A DNA stretch of 64,000 bases from Spiroplasma kunkelii CR2-3x. GTDB lineage: Bacteria > Bacillota_I > Bacilli_A > Mycoplasmatales > Mycoplasmataceae. The stretch covers positions 1,178,001 through 1,242,000 of the forward strand of contig NZ_CP010899.1 in the NCBI RefSeq assembly GCF_001274875.1. The letters run 5' to 3'. Made by a program: the position numbers and the translations under genes. Numbering within the stretch: the first letter of the stretch is position 1; every line of letters begins with the position of its first letter. The notes below the pieces were generated by a model. It was given only the letters and a program-made list of their open reading frames with translations. It did not search any database and was not told where the DNA came from. This document shows positions 20,721 through 30,004 of this stretch, in pieces.

Positions 20721-22346
20721 CTATTTCACGAAAAATTTAGAATCAATATCTGGAATAAAGATTAGATGTAAATCCGGATTAGTTGTTTCAAGTAAAATCG
20801 TCGGATCATTAATTGATTTAACTTTAAACTTAATATTATTAATATTAATTCGCATTTCTAGTGCTGATGCTAAATCAGTAATTTCAGTAGCTGTTTTTCA
20901 TGTTCCTCCTTTTTCATCCTGATATTCAATTTGAACTAATCCACTAACTAATTCTACAGCAATATTATCAATTGCATCACTACTATGTCCACTAATTTTT
21001 AATATTGATGGTATAAGTTTTTTAATTTGTTTATTAAGTGGAATTGAAAAATTAAAATCTCAACTAATGAGTTTTACTTTTATTGATAAATCAGTTGTTA
21101 AATCGTAATTAAATAATTGGTTAATAAATACTTTAATTCTATCAATAAGTCCATCTGTCACAGATGTTAATTTTAATCAACTTGACTCAATTTTTTCATA
21201 TTTAATATTAATCGTTACTGTTGATATTCATCAATTAATTTTTACTACAATTGAAATTGGAGTTCTATTAGATGACCATTCACCACTTTTGCTTTTTCAT
21301 CCTTCTAACAAATTATGTAAAATATGTTCTAAATTAGTACTAAATTGAAGGTTCTCTTTTTTATTTTTAGTACTTTGAATATTTTTATTAACATCTAAAA
21401 ACCCATCATTGTTAATTTCTCGTGGTTTTTCAAATAAATATTGTAATAGTAATAAGATCAAATTTTGTGATTTTTGTTGTTCACGTTTCTCAAGAACAAA
21501 ATTACGGAAATGAATAATATCTGGTACTAAACTATTTAAAATATTAAGATATTTTGCTTTAATTTTTATTTCTGCAGTAGTAGATCCTAATAAGAAAGAT
21601 TTATTTATTGTTTCATTAATTTCACCATTTTTAAGCATTTCATCAACAAGTGGTAAATTCATTAATTCATTATTAACAAAGTCTTCTCATTTTTTTCAAT
21701 TTTGATCATCCGCATTAAATGAAGTTGGAATAACTTTTGGCAAATTATCAAAAAGATGAAACGTTGTAACCAACGATAAAATCTTGCCAATTGCTAAGGT
21801 AGTTCCTTGAAAGGGAAGATTCATTTTACTTAAAACGATTGTCATACTTTTATTTAATTTTTGAACTGTATCATTTGTTCATTTTAAATTATTAGTAGCA
21901 ACAGGGATTAAAAAAATTGAATCTTTTGTTTTTGGATTAGTTAATTCTTTATCTTTATAATTAGCAACAACTGCTAATTCTCCATAATGAGCAGTTCCAT
22001 TTTCTGCAATTTCAATAGGCCTAAAATTTGTATTTATTAGCATTAAATTATCACTAAATTCTTTAAATTTACTTTCTAAAATGCTGAAAGAATCATTATT
22101 GTTAACATTTTGGTATTCATCACTATCAACAACAAGAGGTGACAATTCACTAAAACTATTTAATTGTTTAATAATTCGATTTTTTTCATAATCAACACTA
22201 CTTTCCCCATTGTTATCATTATCTTTCTCACTTATTGTATCATCAATATCACGGTGTTCAGCAGGGGTAGGTGCACATCCACTAAAGCCAAAAACAGGTG
22301 AACTTGTTAAAATAACACTACTTAAGATAACTAAATTTTTTTTCAT
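20721..22346 (-). CDS. Large surface lipoprotein
   Basis: 541 aa from ATG 22346 to TAG 20721 with several TGA(Trp) codons. Signal peptide 'MKKNLVILSSVILTSSPVFG' with lipobox 'FSGC' (Cys24), so it is lipid-anchored on the outer membrane face. An acidic linker (residues ~30-50) precedes a long folded region with repeated aromatic/Ile strands. No domain recognised. It is one of two intact genes carried between the inverted element copies, which suggests an accessory or surface-variation role. RBS GGAG before the start. Confidence 0.75.
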
Positions 22347-22419
22347 TATTTATATCTCCTTTTTTATTTTTTAACTTGTAAAATTTTATTTAATTAAAAA
22401 TAACATTTAGAAGACTATA

Positions 22420-23226
22420 CTAATTTAAACACTCTCGTTGATAACCATTTACAATAATTTTTAATTCTTTTTCACTACGTTTATTTACTAGCATATGCAT
22501 TTGCAAAGACTTAATAGCATTATCTAATTCACATAAATTAATGAAACTAAAATTTTCCCTAATATTTTGTTGTTTTAAAATTAATAAAAGTTTTTTAAAC
22601 ATAATTGTACTATTAACAGAAAAAGCAAGGGAAATTAAAACAAAAACATTTTGTGAAAATAATACAATAGAAATATTATTTTCATTTAAAGCACGATGAA
22701 AAGGCTTAAATGTATTGATATAAGCTAAAATTTTATTAATTAAGACAATTTTTAAATATTTTGTTCAATATTGTTTAAAAAAATATATTGTTGCAATAAA
22801 TGAAATAAAAACTAGAAAAATAAGAATAACCATATTGTCTGAGCCTTTGATGCTAGCTTTATGAATTGCAAATATTGTTATTAAACTAACTTTAAATATA
22901 ATTGAAAAAAGACAAATAATTGAATCATTATAATAATTAGGAATCAATTGTTTCCCAATTAAGATTCATAAACTAATTAAGCAAACTGTTAAGGAAAGGA
23001 AATTACGAAGAACCAATAAATTCGTTGTATCCATTAGTAAAAAATAAAAACTAGTTTGAATTCCAACTAAAAAGATAATTGTTAAACTTTGTTTTGTTTT
23101 TTTCTTTAAAACAGTAAGATTTGTAAGATATGAAGCAAAATAAACAACAACAAAAAAGACTAATACCTTAACAATAAATAATATTAATTGTCAATCAATA
23201 TAATTAATTTCAAATATCTTGTTCAT
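22420..23226 (-). CDS. Multispanning membrane protein
   Basis: 268 aa, ATG 23226 (RBS AAGGTG), TAG 22420. Six or seven hydrophobic helices in the first ~170 residues ('LILFIVKVLVFFVVVYFASY', 'MVILIFLVFISFIATIYFF') and a cytoplasmic tail with Cys/Asn/Lys near the end. Upstream of and in the same direction as the lipoprotein gene (74 bp gap), so probably co-transcribed with it. Family not recognised. Confidence 0.7.
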
Positions 23227-23430
23227 TTTACTACACCTTATCTTTAAAGAATTATTTTACTTTATTTGCAAATATTATATAGATTTATTGTAAAAAATGC
23301 AAAAATGTTTTTTAAAAATAAATATTATAATTAAAGTGAACTTAATAATGTCAATAATTAAAAATTATTAATATTATGCATTTTGTAATCGAAGTGCAAC
23401 AAATCAACTCCTTTCTGAGTTAATTTTTTA

Positions 23431-23544
23431 ATGGAAAGAAAACATTATTTTATTTTGCGGTCATTAGTAATTAAATATTCAAAAGATATTGTTATTAATA
23501 CTGTAAATAAAATATTAATTAATAATGTAAGAGAAAATGAATAA
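23431..23544 (+). CDS. Small plectrovirus protein (37 aa)
   Basis: 'MERKHYFILRSLVIKYSKDI', ATG 23431, stop 23544; homologous to the ORF at 28994-29104 ('YIILRSLVKNYGKDNVINTV') and to 43756-43869. Basic and Ile/Val-rich; role in the virus unknown. Retained in a remnant, so expression is doubtful. Confidence 0.5.
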   Translation: MERKHYFILRSLVIKYSKDIVINTVNKILINNVRENE

Positions 23545-23671
23545 ATTATCCGCGTAATTTATTAGCTGTAATTTATTAAATATAGTTTATTTTGAACGTA
23601 GCGAACACGCAGAGCGTTATGCGATATTTTTAGAAATGAGATGTAATATGCCAACTTGATTAACGACAATA

Positions 23672-24112
23672 TTACCATCATAAAAATAACTAATAGCATC
23701 ATTGTATGCTTTTTTATTTAATTTATTTTTATGTTGAAATGGAAATAAATCTTTAAATCTTTTTGTAAGGTGAAATTTGTCAATTGTGTAATGCACCTTA
23801 TTTTTAAGAAAATATTCTTGAATAAATTTTGCAATATTTTTAATTCAAGGGGCGCCATCACCTAAAACCATAATTTCAATATTATCATTAATATCATAAT
23901 AAAATATTATAATAACTTGTAATTAATATAAGTAATTTATTAACAAAATTAGTTAATTTACTTTTTTTAATATATTCTGGAATATTATCAAATTCTATAA
24001 CACCTAATTTATTTGCAATTACAGGTATTTTTTCAGTTGATTTTTCTTCATTAAAATCAGTATGAACAGTTGAAAATATACTATATTTTTTTCTTTTAAT
24101 TTCACATTTTAT
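23672..24112 (-). pseudogene. ICE-type transposase fragment (right arm)
   Basis: Mirror of 19996-20411 with the same LDKFH-like core and an additional frameshift near 23915. Cut at both ends by the same viral junctions as the left arm. Confidence 0.65.
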
Positions 24113-24116
24113 GGTT

Positions 24117-24730
24117 TTTTAAAACAGAATTTGTGACATCGCGGTAAAAAATATAAAACAAAAGGAAAATCTGATAATCGTAGTAAATTAACTGATTTTA
24201 GGTCAATTTGAGATATTGAAAATAAAGTTTCTAATGTTGGATGATTTGAAATGTATACTGTTGTTGGAAAAAACCATCAATCTAGTTGTTTAGTTTTAGT
24301 AGAACAATCAAGTAAAAAATACTTTTCAATAAAATTAGAAAATCATACTGCTAGGTAAGTAGAAAAAAAGTTTAAAGATATTGTTATAAACAATAATTTA
24401 ATTGAGAAAATTAAAGTTATAATAACAGATAGAGGTAAAGAATTTAGTGAATGACGAGAAATGGAAATATTTGTTGAAACACAAGTATATTTTTGTGATG
24501 TTGATAAACTTCGTCAAAAATCTTTAATTGAAAATATAAATGGTGATTTTAGAAAATGATTTCCTTCTGGAACTGATTTTAATAATTTTAGTCAAAAACA
24601 AATTGATTGAGTAATTAATAATGTAATAAATGATAAACTCCGACCGTGTTTAAAATGAATAAGTGCTAAAGAAATTTTTTTTGCAGAATATATAAACAAT
24701 AAATATTTAAAAATAAATTTTAAATTATAA
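24117..24730 (+). pseudogene. IS30-like transposase, 3' part (right arm)
   Basis: Reads 'VSNVGWFEMYTVVGKNHQSS' (first catalytic Asp changed to Tyr), 'VIITDRGKEFSEWREMEIF' and 'IENINGDFRKWFPSGTDF', with a stop near 24355. Lacks the N-terminal half; ends TAA 24730. Confidence 0.75.
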
Positions 24731-24934
24731 AATATGTATTTATTAATTAAAATTAATAAATTATTTTTTAGTTTGTTTAAATATTGATAAAATAAAAGAA
24801 AAATTAAAATATTTTTAATTTTTTTAAATTTATGGTTGATTTTTGTAATTTTTATTATATTATTTAATTAATAAAGATTTATTTCATTTTACATAATTCA
24901 TTTTTAAAAAATATAGTAGGAGGTAAAAACAGCG

Positions 24935-25276
24935 ATGTTGCCAGAAAAAATTGATCTTTTTATCGATGAACATGTTGATAAACCCTTATCAGAGTATATT
25001 AAAGAGAATCCAAGATTTATTTTAGAATTTGTTAATAACTTATCATGAGAAGAAAAATTTGAATTAATTAATGATTTTATTACAGAAAATGATGAAATTA
25101 ATCACGCAGTTAATACTTTAAATAAATATCTTTCTTTATTTATTGAAGAGGAAATTAAAGAACGCCTTATTCATAATATTTCAGAAGAAGAATATTTACT
25201 TCATAAAGCAATTGTTGATTTTTATGAAAAAGCTAAAAATGAAGGACAATTAAATAAAAAAGATTCTTCTAATTAA
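24935..25276 (+). CDS. Small acidic cytosolic protein
   Basis: 113 aa, ATG 24935 behind a strong RBS (AGTAGGAGG), TAA 25276, good terminator after. 'MLPEKIDLFIDEHVDKPLSE', no signal or membrane segment, predicted all-helical with many Glu/Asp. Intact immediately outside the composite element. No family recognised. Confidence 0.7.
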
Positions 25277-25280
25277 AAAA

Positions 25281-25316
25281 AATAATACATTTGGTTAAAT
25301 GTATTATTTTTTTTAA
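25281..25316 (+). terminator. Intrinsic terminator
   Basis: Stem aataatacattt / aaatgtattatt, loop ggtt, then a T run. Confidence 0.8.
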
Positions 25317-25331
25317 ATTAATTACTTTTAT

Positions 25332-26490
25332 CTAAAGATAATTTAAAATCGTATTTTTAAAATATTTTTTACCAATAATCTGCCCGTTTTTATCTAAATA
25401 AATAGTAATTATCATTTCAGTATTATTAATTTTTTCTAATTAACTAGTTGTTAAACCATTATATGGTTTTCCTGTCATACTAATTTCTTTACAACCACTT
25501 TCTTTTAATTGTTAAATAATATTATCATCTGGAAATTTGTGGCTTGCTGCTCCCATAAAATTACGTCATAATGTATTTTCCTCATCATATGTATCTGAAA
25601 TATAACAATTTTCTGGGCTTAATTTTTTTAAAAAAAAAAAAACGATTTATCAAGAGAATTTTTACTTCCATGATGTGGCACTTGATAAATATCAATATTT
25701 TTGAAAATATCAGGTTTTTGGCTAGCAATAGCCTCTCCGAATTATTTTTCAGCATCACCAGTAAATAAAAAATCTGTTGGTCCACTTTTATTATTAATGC
25801 TACTATTGACTACATATTTTTTATTTTCATAAATTTTTAAACTAAAATAATTTTGATAAATTATTTCAATTTACTTGTTTTTTATAACTTTCTTTTTCAA
25901 GAAAATCTTTTGCATAATAACTCCAATTATGAAATTTAATACCCACAAAAATATGAAATTCTTCCAACTTATCATAAATTTTTGTATTAGGACTAATTGA
26001 ATCAATAAATTTTTTCATAAATTTATTTGCTTCATCATTAAAAATGATATTATCAACTTGAAAATTATTTAAGATACTTCTAAAATTTGAATAATGATCA
26101 GTATGAAAGTGACTGAAAAAATAGCCGAAATCTTATTAATTTCCTTTTCTTTTAAAACCTTAATTGGTCAAATATTACCATTATATAATTTAGTATTTCA
26201 TGCACGTGGTAACCCACCAATTCCAGTATCATAAACAATCGCTATATCACCTTTTTTATAAATTGAAATAAACCACTACCAGTTGCTAACATTGTATATT
26301 AATAATATGGTTTTGTTTCATTATCTATTGTTTTATCATCTTTTGTTTCATCATCTATTGATAATTTCACATCTTGAGAATCCTCATTAGGCTTAGCATC
26401 AATATTTTCATTTGGTAAATTTACTTCTTCTGAATTATTTGAACAAAATGTACAACTCACAATAGAAGTAACAAATATATTATTTAGAGA
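25332..26490 (-). pseudogene. Lipoprotein-anchored MBL-fold hydrolase (ComEC-C-like), decayed
   Basis: The beginning reads 'FVTSIVSCTFCSNNSEE' (end of a lipoprotein signal and an acidic linker), then 'GDIAIVYDTGIGGLPRAWNT', the metallo-beta-lactamase motif 'FSHFHTDHYSNFRSIL' and 'PHHGSKNSLDK'. Frameshifts near 26240, 26130, 25860 and 25620 and several TAA codons destroy it. The start is cut by the transposase-like gene at 26472. The family resembles the ComEC C-terminal nuclease-like domain. Confidence 0.7.
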
Positions 26491-27704
26491 TATTTAAATT
26501 ATATCAACAAGGGGAAATATTACAAGGATACAAGGTAGTATCAAAATTACCAAAAACAATTAAAACAGAATATGGAGATATTCCTTTGAAAAGAAGATTA
26601 TATGTCAAATATGATGATAAGAAAAAAAATATAAATCGCTATCCTTTAGATGAGGAATTGGGTTTAAAAAAATACCAAATAAATGAACAAAATTTAATAA
26701 ATAAAATTACTTCATTTTTATGTGATGGAAAAAGATATAAAGATATTTTGCATACAATAGAAAATGCTAAAATTAGTGAAAAAACAATATCTAATATTTT
26801 TAAGAATGCCGATTTAGAAAAAATTAACTATATTAGCAATAAAAATAACAATAAAATTAAAATTACAAATAATGTTTTATATATTCAAATTGACGGAGCT
26901 TTTGTTCCTATGCTAGAAAATAAAAAAAGAGTTGAAAAGAAAATATTTTTTTCAACTATGAATATTGGTATTGATGAAGAAAAATCAACTAAAACAAGAA
27001 AAGTAATTAAAAATAAAAAAGGTGTTTTTCAAATGATGGATAAAACTTCTAAAAATGAAAAATCTAGTTTTAATAATTTTATTGATAAAATTTTTAAATT
27101 AATGAATACTTATGATATTAATGAAAATACTAAAATATTGTTATTAAGTGATGGCGAAAAACAAATTAAAAAAATTTACAACGCAATAAAAATAAAATAT
27201 AAAAACAACACTGTATCATATAGTTTAGATAAATTTCATCTTACAAATATATTTAAAAAAACATATCCCTATCAAAGTAAAAATAAGGAAAATAGAGAAA
27301 CATATCATAAAGCAGTTGATTATTTTTATAATGCTAAATATGAAGAATTAATACAATGCTTAGAAAATAGTAAATCTTTTATAAGTGATGCTAAATTAGA
27401 ATTTTTAAATAAAGCCATTACATTAATTAAAAATAATAAAGATGGCATTGAAAATCAAGCATTAGAATATAATATTGGTTGTCATATGGAGAGTGATGTT
27501 TCACATTTTATTAAGGCTGTTAAAGGACGAGGGGCAAAAATATATTGTAAAGAAACATTTAATAATATGTTAATTTCTTCAATGTTAAGACTTAATAGCA
27601 AAATTAATGAAGTTAAAATTGAAAAAAATACTAAAATTAAAGAAAAAATTAAATTTAATATTTTTAATTTAAATCAAAGACAAAACCAATTTTTATCTTT
27701 ATAA
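26472..27704 (+). CDS. ICE-type transposase-like protein (Mbov_0401/UPF0236-like), 5' incomplete
   Basis: One open frame of ~410 codons from a TAA at 26469 to TAA 27704. Landmarks: 'LPKTIKTEYGDIPLKRRLYV' (N-terminal beta motif), 'LYIQIDGAFVPMLENKK' (first Asp), 'LLLSDGEKQIKKIYNAI' and 'SYSLDKFHLTNIFKK', 'HMESDVSHFIKAVKGRGAK' near the end. This resembles ISLre2-like transposases and the transposase-like proteins of Mycoplasma integrative elements. No clear ATG/RBS; TTG 26586 is the only late start and would remove the conserved N terminus, so the true 5' end was probably lost at the junction with the MBL pseudogene. Confidence 0.7.
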   Translation, partial: QIYYLEIFKLYQQGEILQGYKVVSKLPKTIKTEYGDIPLKRRLYVKYDDKKKNINRYPLDEELGLKKYQINEQNLINKITSFLCDGKRYKDILHTIENAKISEKTISNIFKNADLEKINYISNKNNNKIKITNNVLYIQIDGAFVPMLENKKRVEKKIFFSTMNIGIDEEKSTKTRKVIKNKKGVFQMMDKTSKNEKSSFNNFIDKIFKLMNTYDINENTKILLLSDGEKQIKKIYNAIKIKYKNNTVSYSLDKFHLTNIFKKTYPYQSKNKENRETYHKAVDYFYNAKYEELIQCLENSKSFISDAKLEFLNKAITLIKNNKDGIENQALEYNIGCHMESDVSHFIKAVKGRGAKIYCKETFNNMLISSMLRLNSKINEVKIEKNTKIKEKIKFNIFNLNQRQNQFLSL

Positions 27705-28013
27705 AAAACTTTTTAAAATTAGTAATAACTTTAAAAAGTACTTTTTAGTATGGGAAAAATCATAATTAAAAATTATATTTTTAAAAAATGTTGAATTTTT
27801 TATAAACTTTGTTATCATTTATTCATAAGCGAAACATAATTTGTTTCTAATTACTTATTTTATATAAAAACCTAAGAATAATGAATACTATCTCATTTTT
27901 ATTAAGCATTATTTTATATTTTGTAGTATACCACAGAAATTTTAAAGATTACAATAAAATAACAAAAATAATAAAAATATTTATTTATAATTATAAAAAT
28001 ATCATAAAACTGC
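27705..28013. other. Gene-free AT-rich stretch
   Basis: About 300 bp with no frame of note. It opens with an imperfect hairpin (actttttaaa / tttaaaaagt, 27708-27738) that could terminate the transposase-like gene. Confidence 0.4.
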
Positions 28014-28081
28014 ATGGTGTAATCGAAGTGCAACAAATCAATTATGAAAGGAGTTGATTTGTTGCACTTCGATTACACCAT
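28014..28081. repeat. 28-bp perfect inverted repeat made of two viral left ends
   Basis: Arms 28014-28041 and 28054-28081 are exact complements, spaced by 12 nt. Each contains the plectrovirus terminal sequence TGTAATCGAAGTGCAACAAA plus four symmetric flanking bases. Two identical element ends face each other with almost nothing between: a relic of an element that has been deleted internally. Confidence 0.85.
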
Positions 28082-28094
28082 ACCTTTTTTAAAA

Positions 28095-28340
28095 TTAGTG
28101 TAATTTAATAGGTTTATTTTTAGTTGCTTTCTTTTTATTTTTAAAATAAAGACGAGTATAATAAATTACTTGTGCTAATAATATAACAAAAATATTGATA
28201 AACGCGAATAAACGACAATGTCAAGGTGTTTGTGGTAAAGCAAACACAGCAATTAATAATGATAACGCATAAGCATTTAAAATTCCCCAAATTGTAATTT
28301 TATATCATAATTTTAGTTTTCTTTTTTGACTTTTTTTCAT
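28095..28340 (-). CDS. Small two-helix membrane protein
   Basis: 81 aa, ATG 28340 (RBS AAAGG), TAA 28095. Basic start 'MKKSQKRKLKLWYKIT', two hydrophobic helices ('AYALSLLIAVFALPQ' and 'FAFINIFVILLAQVIYY') and a Lys-rich tail. Intact. Not recognised. Confidence 0.6.
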
Positions 28341-28518
28341 ACTTGTAACCTTTCTTTAATTTTTTCCATATTTAATATGTGTAAAATTACACTTATTATT
28401 ATTTTAGCCTAAAAGTATTAGATTTTTTTTAAATTAAGATATTTTTACATTAAATTGTAAATGTAATAAATTTATTAACTAAATAGTAATATATAATATA
28501 AAAATAAACATTTTAAAA

Positions 28519-28925
28519 TTAATTTGATTTTGGTAAATATAATCTCAAAAATTCATGTCAGAATTCTCATGCTCTTGTTTTTAATTCATTTGGTATTAAA
28601 AATTAATATACAAATCCTTCACCAATAACTTCATATAAACTAGAAAAAAAATATGAATTAAAATGAAATAATTTAAAATTTTTTTGTCTAAGCTTGGTCA
28701 ATTATTAAAATTAATAATTTTACTTGTTAAAAAATCTTTTAATTTATTACTTATACTTATATGCATATTATCTTTTAAAAAATGATCTGACATATGTCCT
28801 AATTCATGAAAGAAAACTCTAAAAGGAACAAGAACAGAAGAATAAGCAGTATAAAATGAATGATTTCCCATAGCATTTATAATAACATTGTAATGTTCTT
28901 GCATTGTAGAAACCACACACATTTT
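28519..28925 (-). pseudogene. Zinc metallopeptidase remnant (HELGH-type)
   Basis: Contains 'FRVFFHELGHMSDHFLKD', an HExxH zinc motif with the later His/Asp spacing of the anthrax lethal-factor / Pro-Pro endopeptidase group, after 'GNHSFYTAYSSVLVP'. A frameshift near 28690 and a TAA near 28601 separate the C-terminal 'LIPNELKTRAWEFWHEFLRL'. The N-terminal half is gone where provirus DNA begins. Possibly a former secreted toxin-like protease. Confidence 0.6.
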
Positions 28926-28993
28926 GTATTTTTGGTTTTTACAGTTTTGGAAAGTAAATTTTTTTTAATATTTTTAATTAAGGAGTTGAAATT

Positions 28994-29104
28994 ATGCAAA
29001 CAAAGCAATATATTATTTTGAGGTCGCTAGTTAAAAATTATGGTAAAGATAATGTTATTAATACTGTTAATAAGATTGCAAAATATATTGAAATTAAAAA
29101 ATAA
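28994..29104 (+). CDS. Small plectrovirus protein (36 aa)
   Basis: 'MQTKQYIILRSLVKNYGKDN', RBS AAGGAG 9 nt upstream. Homologous to 23431-23544 and 43756-43869. Always the first gene of the viral small-gene block. Role unknown. Confidence 0.55.
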   Translation: MQTKQYIILRSLVKNYGKDNVINTVNKIAKYIEIKK

Positions 29105-29235
29105 AAGAATAAATTATTCCGCGTAATTTATTAGCAGATAATTTATTCAATAGTGTTTTTAAAGAAGCAAAGCGACAACGAACGGACCGAGTTTGCAAAT
29201 TTCAATTTTTTTAGTTTTTAGAGCGGAGATGTAAT

Positions 29236-29358
29236 ATGCAAACTTGGTTAACGACAATATTTAGTGTTGTTATTATATTAGGGATTTTTGCTTGAATTGG
29301 TTTATCAATTTATCAAAAAATTAAAAAAATTCGAGGAAAGAAAAAAGATAAAAAATAA
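29236..29358 (+). CDS. Small plectrovirus membrane protein
   Basis: 40 aa, '[20 protein letters not shown]' followed by a second polar, Lys-rich half: one membrane helix with a basic cytoplasmic tail. RBS GGAGAT. A longer homologue (59 aa) is at 43509-43688. Likely a virion or assembly membrane protein, by position next to the coat gene. Confidence 0.6.
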
Positions 29359-29384
29359 ATTAAAAGAAAGGATGGTAAAAAATA

Positions 29385-29633
29385 ATATTAGGTATATATT
29401 TAAAAACGGCGGTTAATTTTTTAGCAAATACACCTAAAACTATGACTGAGGGTATGACTGGTGTTTGAACTGGTTTATCTAGTGCATTATGAAAAGTAAA
29501 AGAAGGTATAACAAATATTTTACCTGAGATAATGGTTTTTTTAGGCGATGCGTGAATTATTTTAATTCCGTTTGCAATTTTTTTGATTATTAAAGTATTA
29601 AACTTTTTCCGTGTTATGGTTAAAGGAATTTAG
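29385..29633 (+). CDS. Plectrovirus major coat protein-like, non-ATG start
   Basis: 82 codons ending TAG 29633: '[20 protein letters not shown]', 'GVWTGLSSALWKVKEGI', then a hydrophobic helix 'AWIILIPFAIFLIIKVLNFF' and basic 'RVMVKGI'. This amphipathic-helix/membrane-helix/basic-tail plan is that of filamentous-phage major coat proteins. The homologue at 43540 starts with ATG where this copy has ATA, so translation here is doubtful. Confidence 0.6.
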
Positions 29634-29735
29634 TATTTATTATGTATTTTAACTGTGGCACACTAGTTTTTATATGTGATTTGATGTAAAAAATGAATTT
29701 ATTAAATAGAAAAATGAACTTATTATATTTACTTT

Positions 29736-29795
29736 TGTAGAATAAAGGATGAAGTAGGACAAAAAAACCGGCCCTTATTGGGTTGGTTTTTTTAT
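29736..29795 (+). terminator. Hairpin/terminator carrying half of the 800-882 palindrome
   Basis: aaaaaaaccggccc-ttatt-gggttggttttttt is a terminator-like hairpin with two G-T mismatches. It is preceded by tgtagaataaaggatgaagt, the same outer arm found twice in the palindrome at 800. It occupies the place of the module-head hairpin seen in the other two copies. Confidence 0.65.
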
Positions 29796-29829
29796 TTAAA
29801 AACAACCATAAAAAGGAGATGAAAAAAAT

Positions 29830-29946
29830 ATGTCTAAAAATACTTTTATTAAATGTAGTAAATGTGGAACACCAAAGCAGTTTCATACAGTTAACCATCG
29901 TGAAAAAACAGAATGATTTGAAGATGTTTATTACACTGAATATTAA
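29830..29946 (+). CDS. Small zinc-ribbon-like phage protein
   Basis: 38 aa, 'MSKNTFIKCSKCGTPKQFHT' then 'VNHREKTEWFEDVYYTEY', RBS GGAGATG. One Cys-x2-Cys and nearby His residues could bind a zinc. Amino-acid identical to 52450-52566 by eye; decayed copy at 8935-9057. Head gene of the module. Confidence 0.65.
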
Positions 29947-30004
29947 AATTTTGTTTTTTTAAAACCTTAAATTTTATAAAACAACTTTAAAAATTAAATA
30001 TATT

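Larger units (their letters stand above)
23384..24893. mobile_element. Right inverted copy of chimeric virus/transposase element
   Basis: Starts with TIR TGTAATCGAAGTGCAACAAA (23384) and ends with a degraded TTTATTTCATTTTACA (to 24893). Gene order mirrors 19182-20700, including both internal junctions, so the two copies arose by duplication of an already chimeric element. The arms differ by many small changes. Confidence 0.8.

Noticed and set aside
20677-20922. Plus-strand frame overlapping the viral end and the lipoprotein tail
   Set aside because: Antisense to the conserved end of the 541-aa lipoprotein; begins in the viral terminal repeat; no RBS.
26586-27704. TTG 26586 as true start of the transposase-like gene
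   Set aside because: It would cut off conserved 'KLPKTIKTEYGDI' residues upstream in the same frame; the 5' end more likely was lost at the junction.
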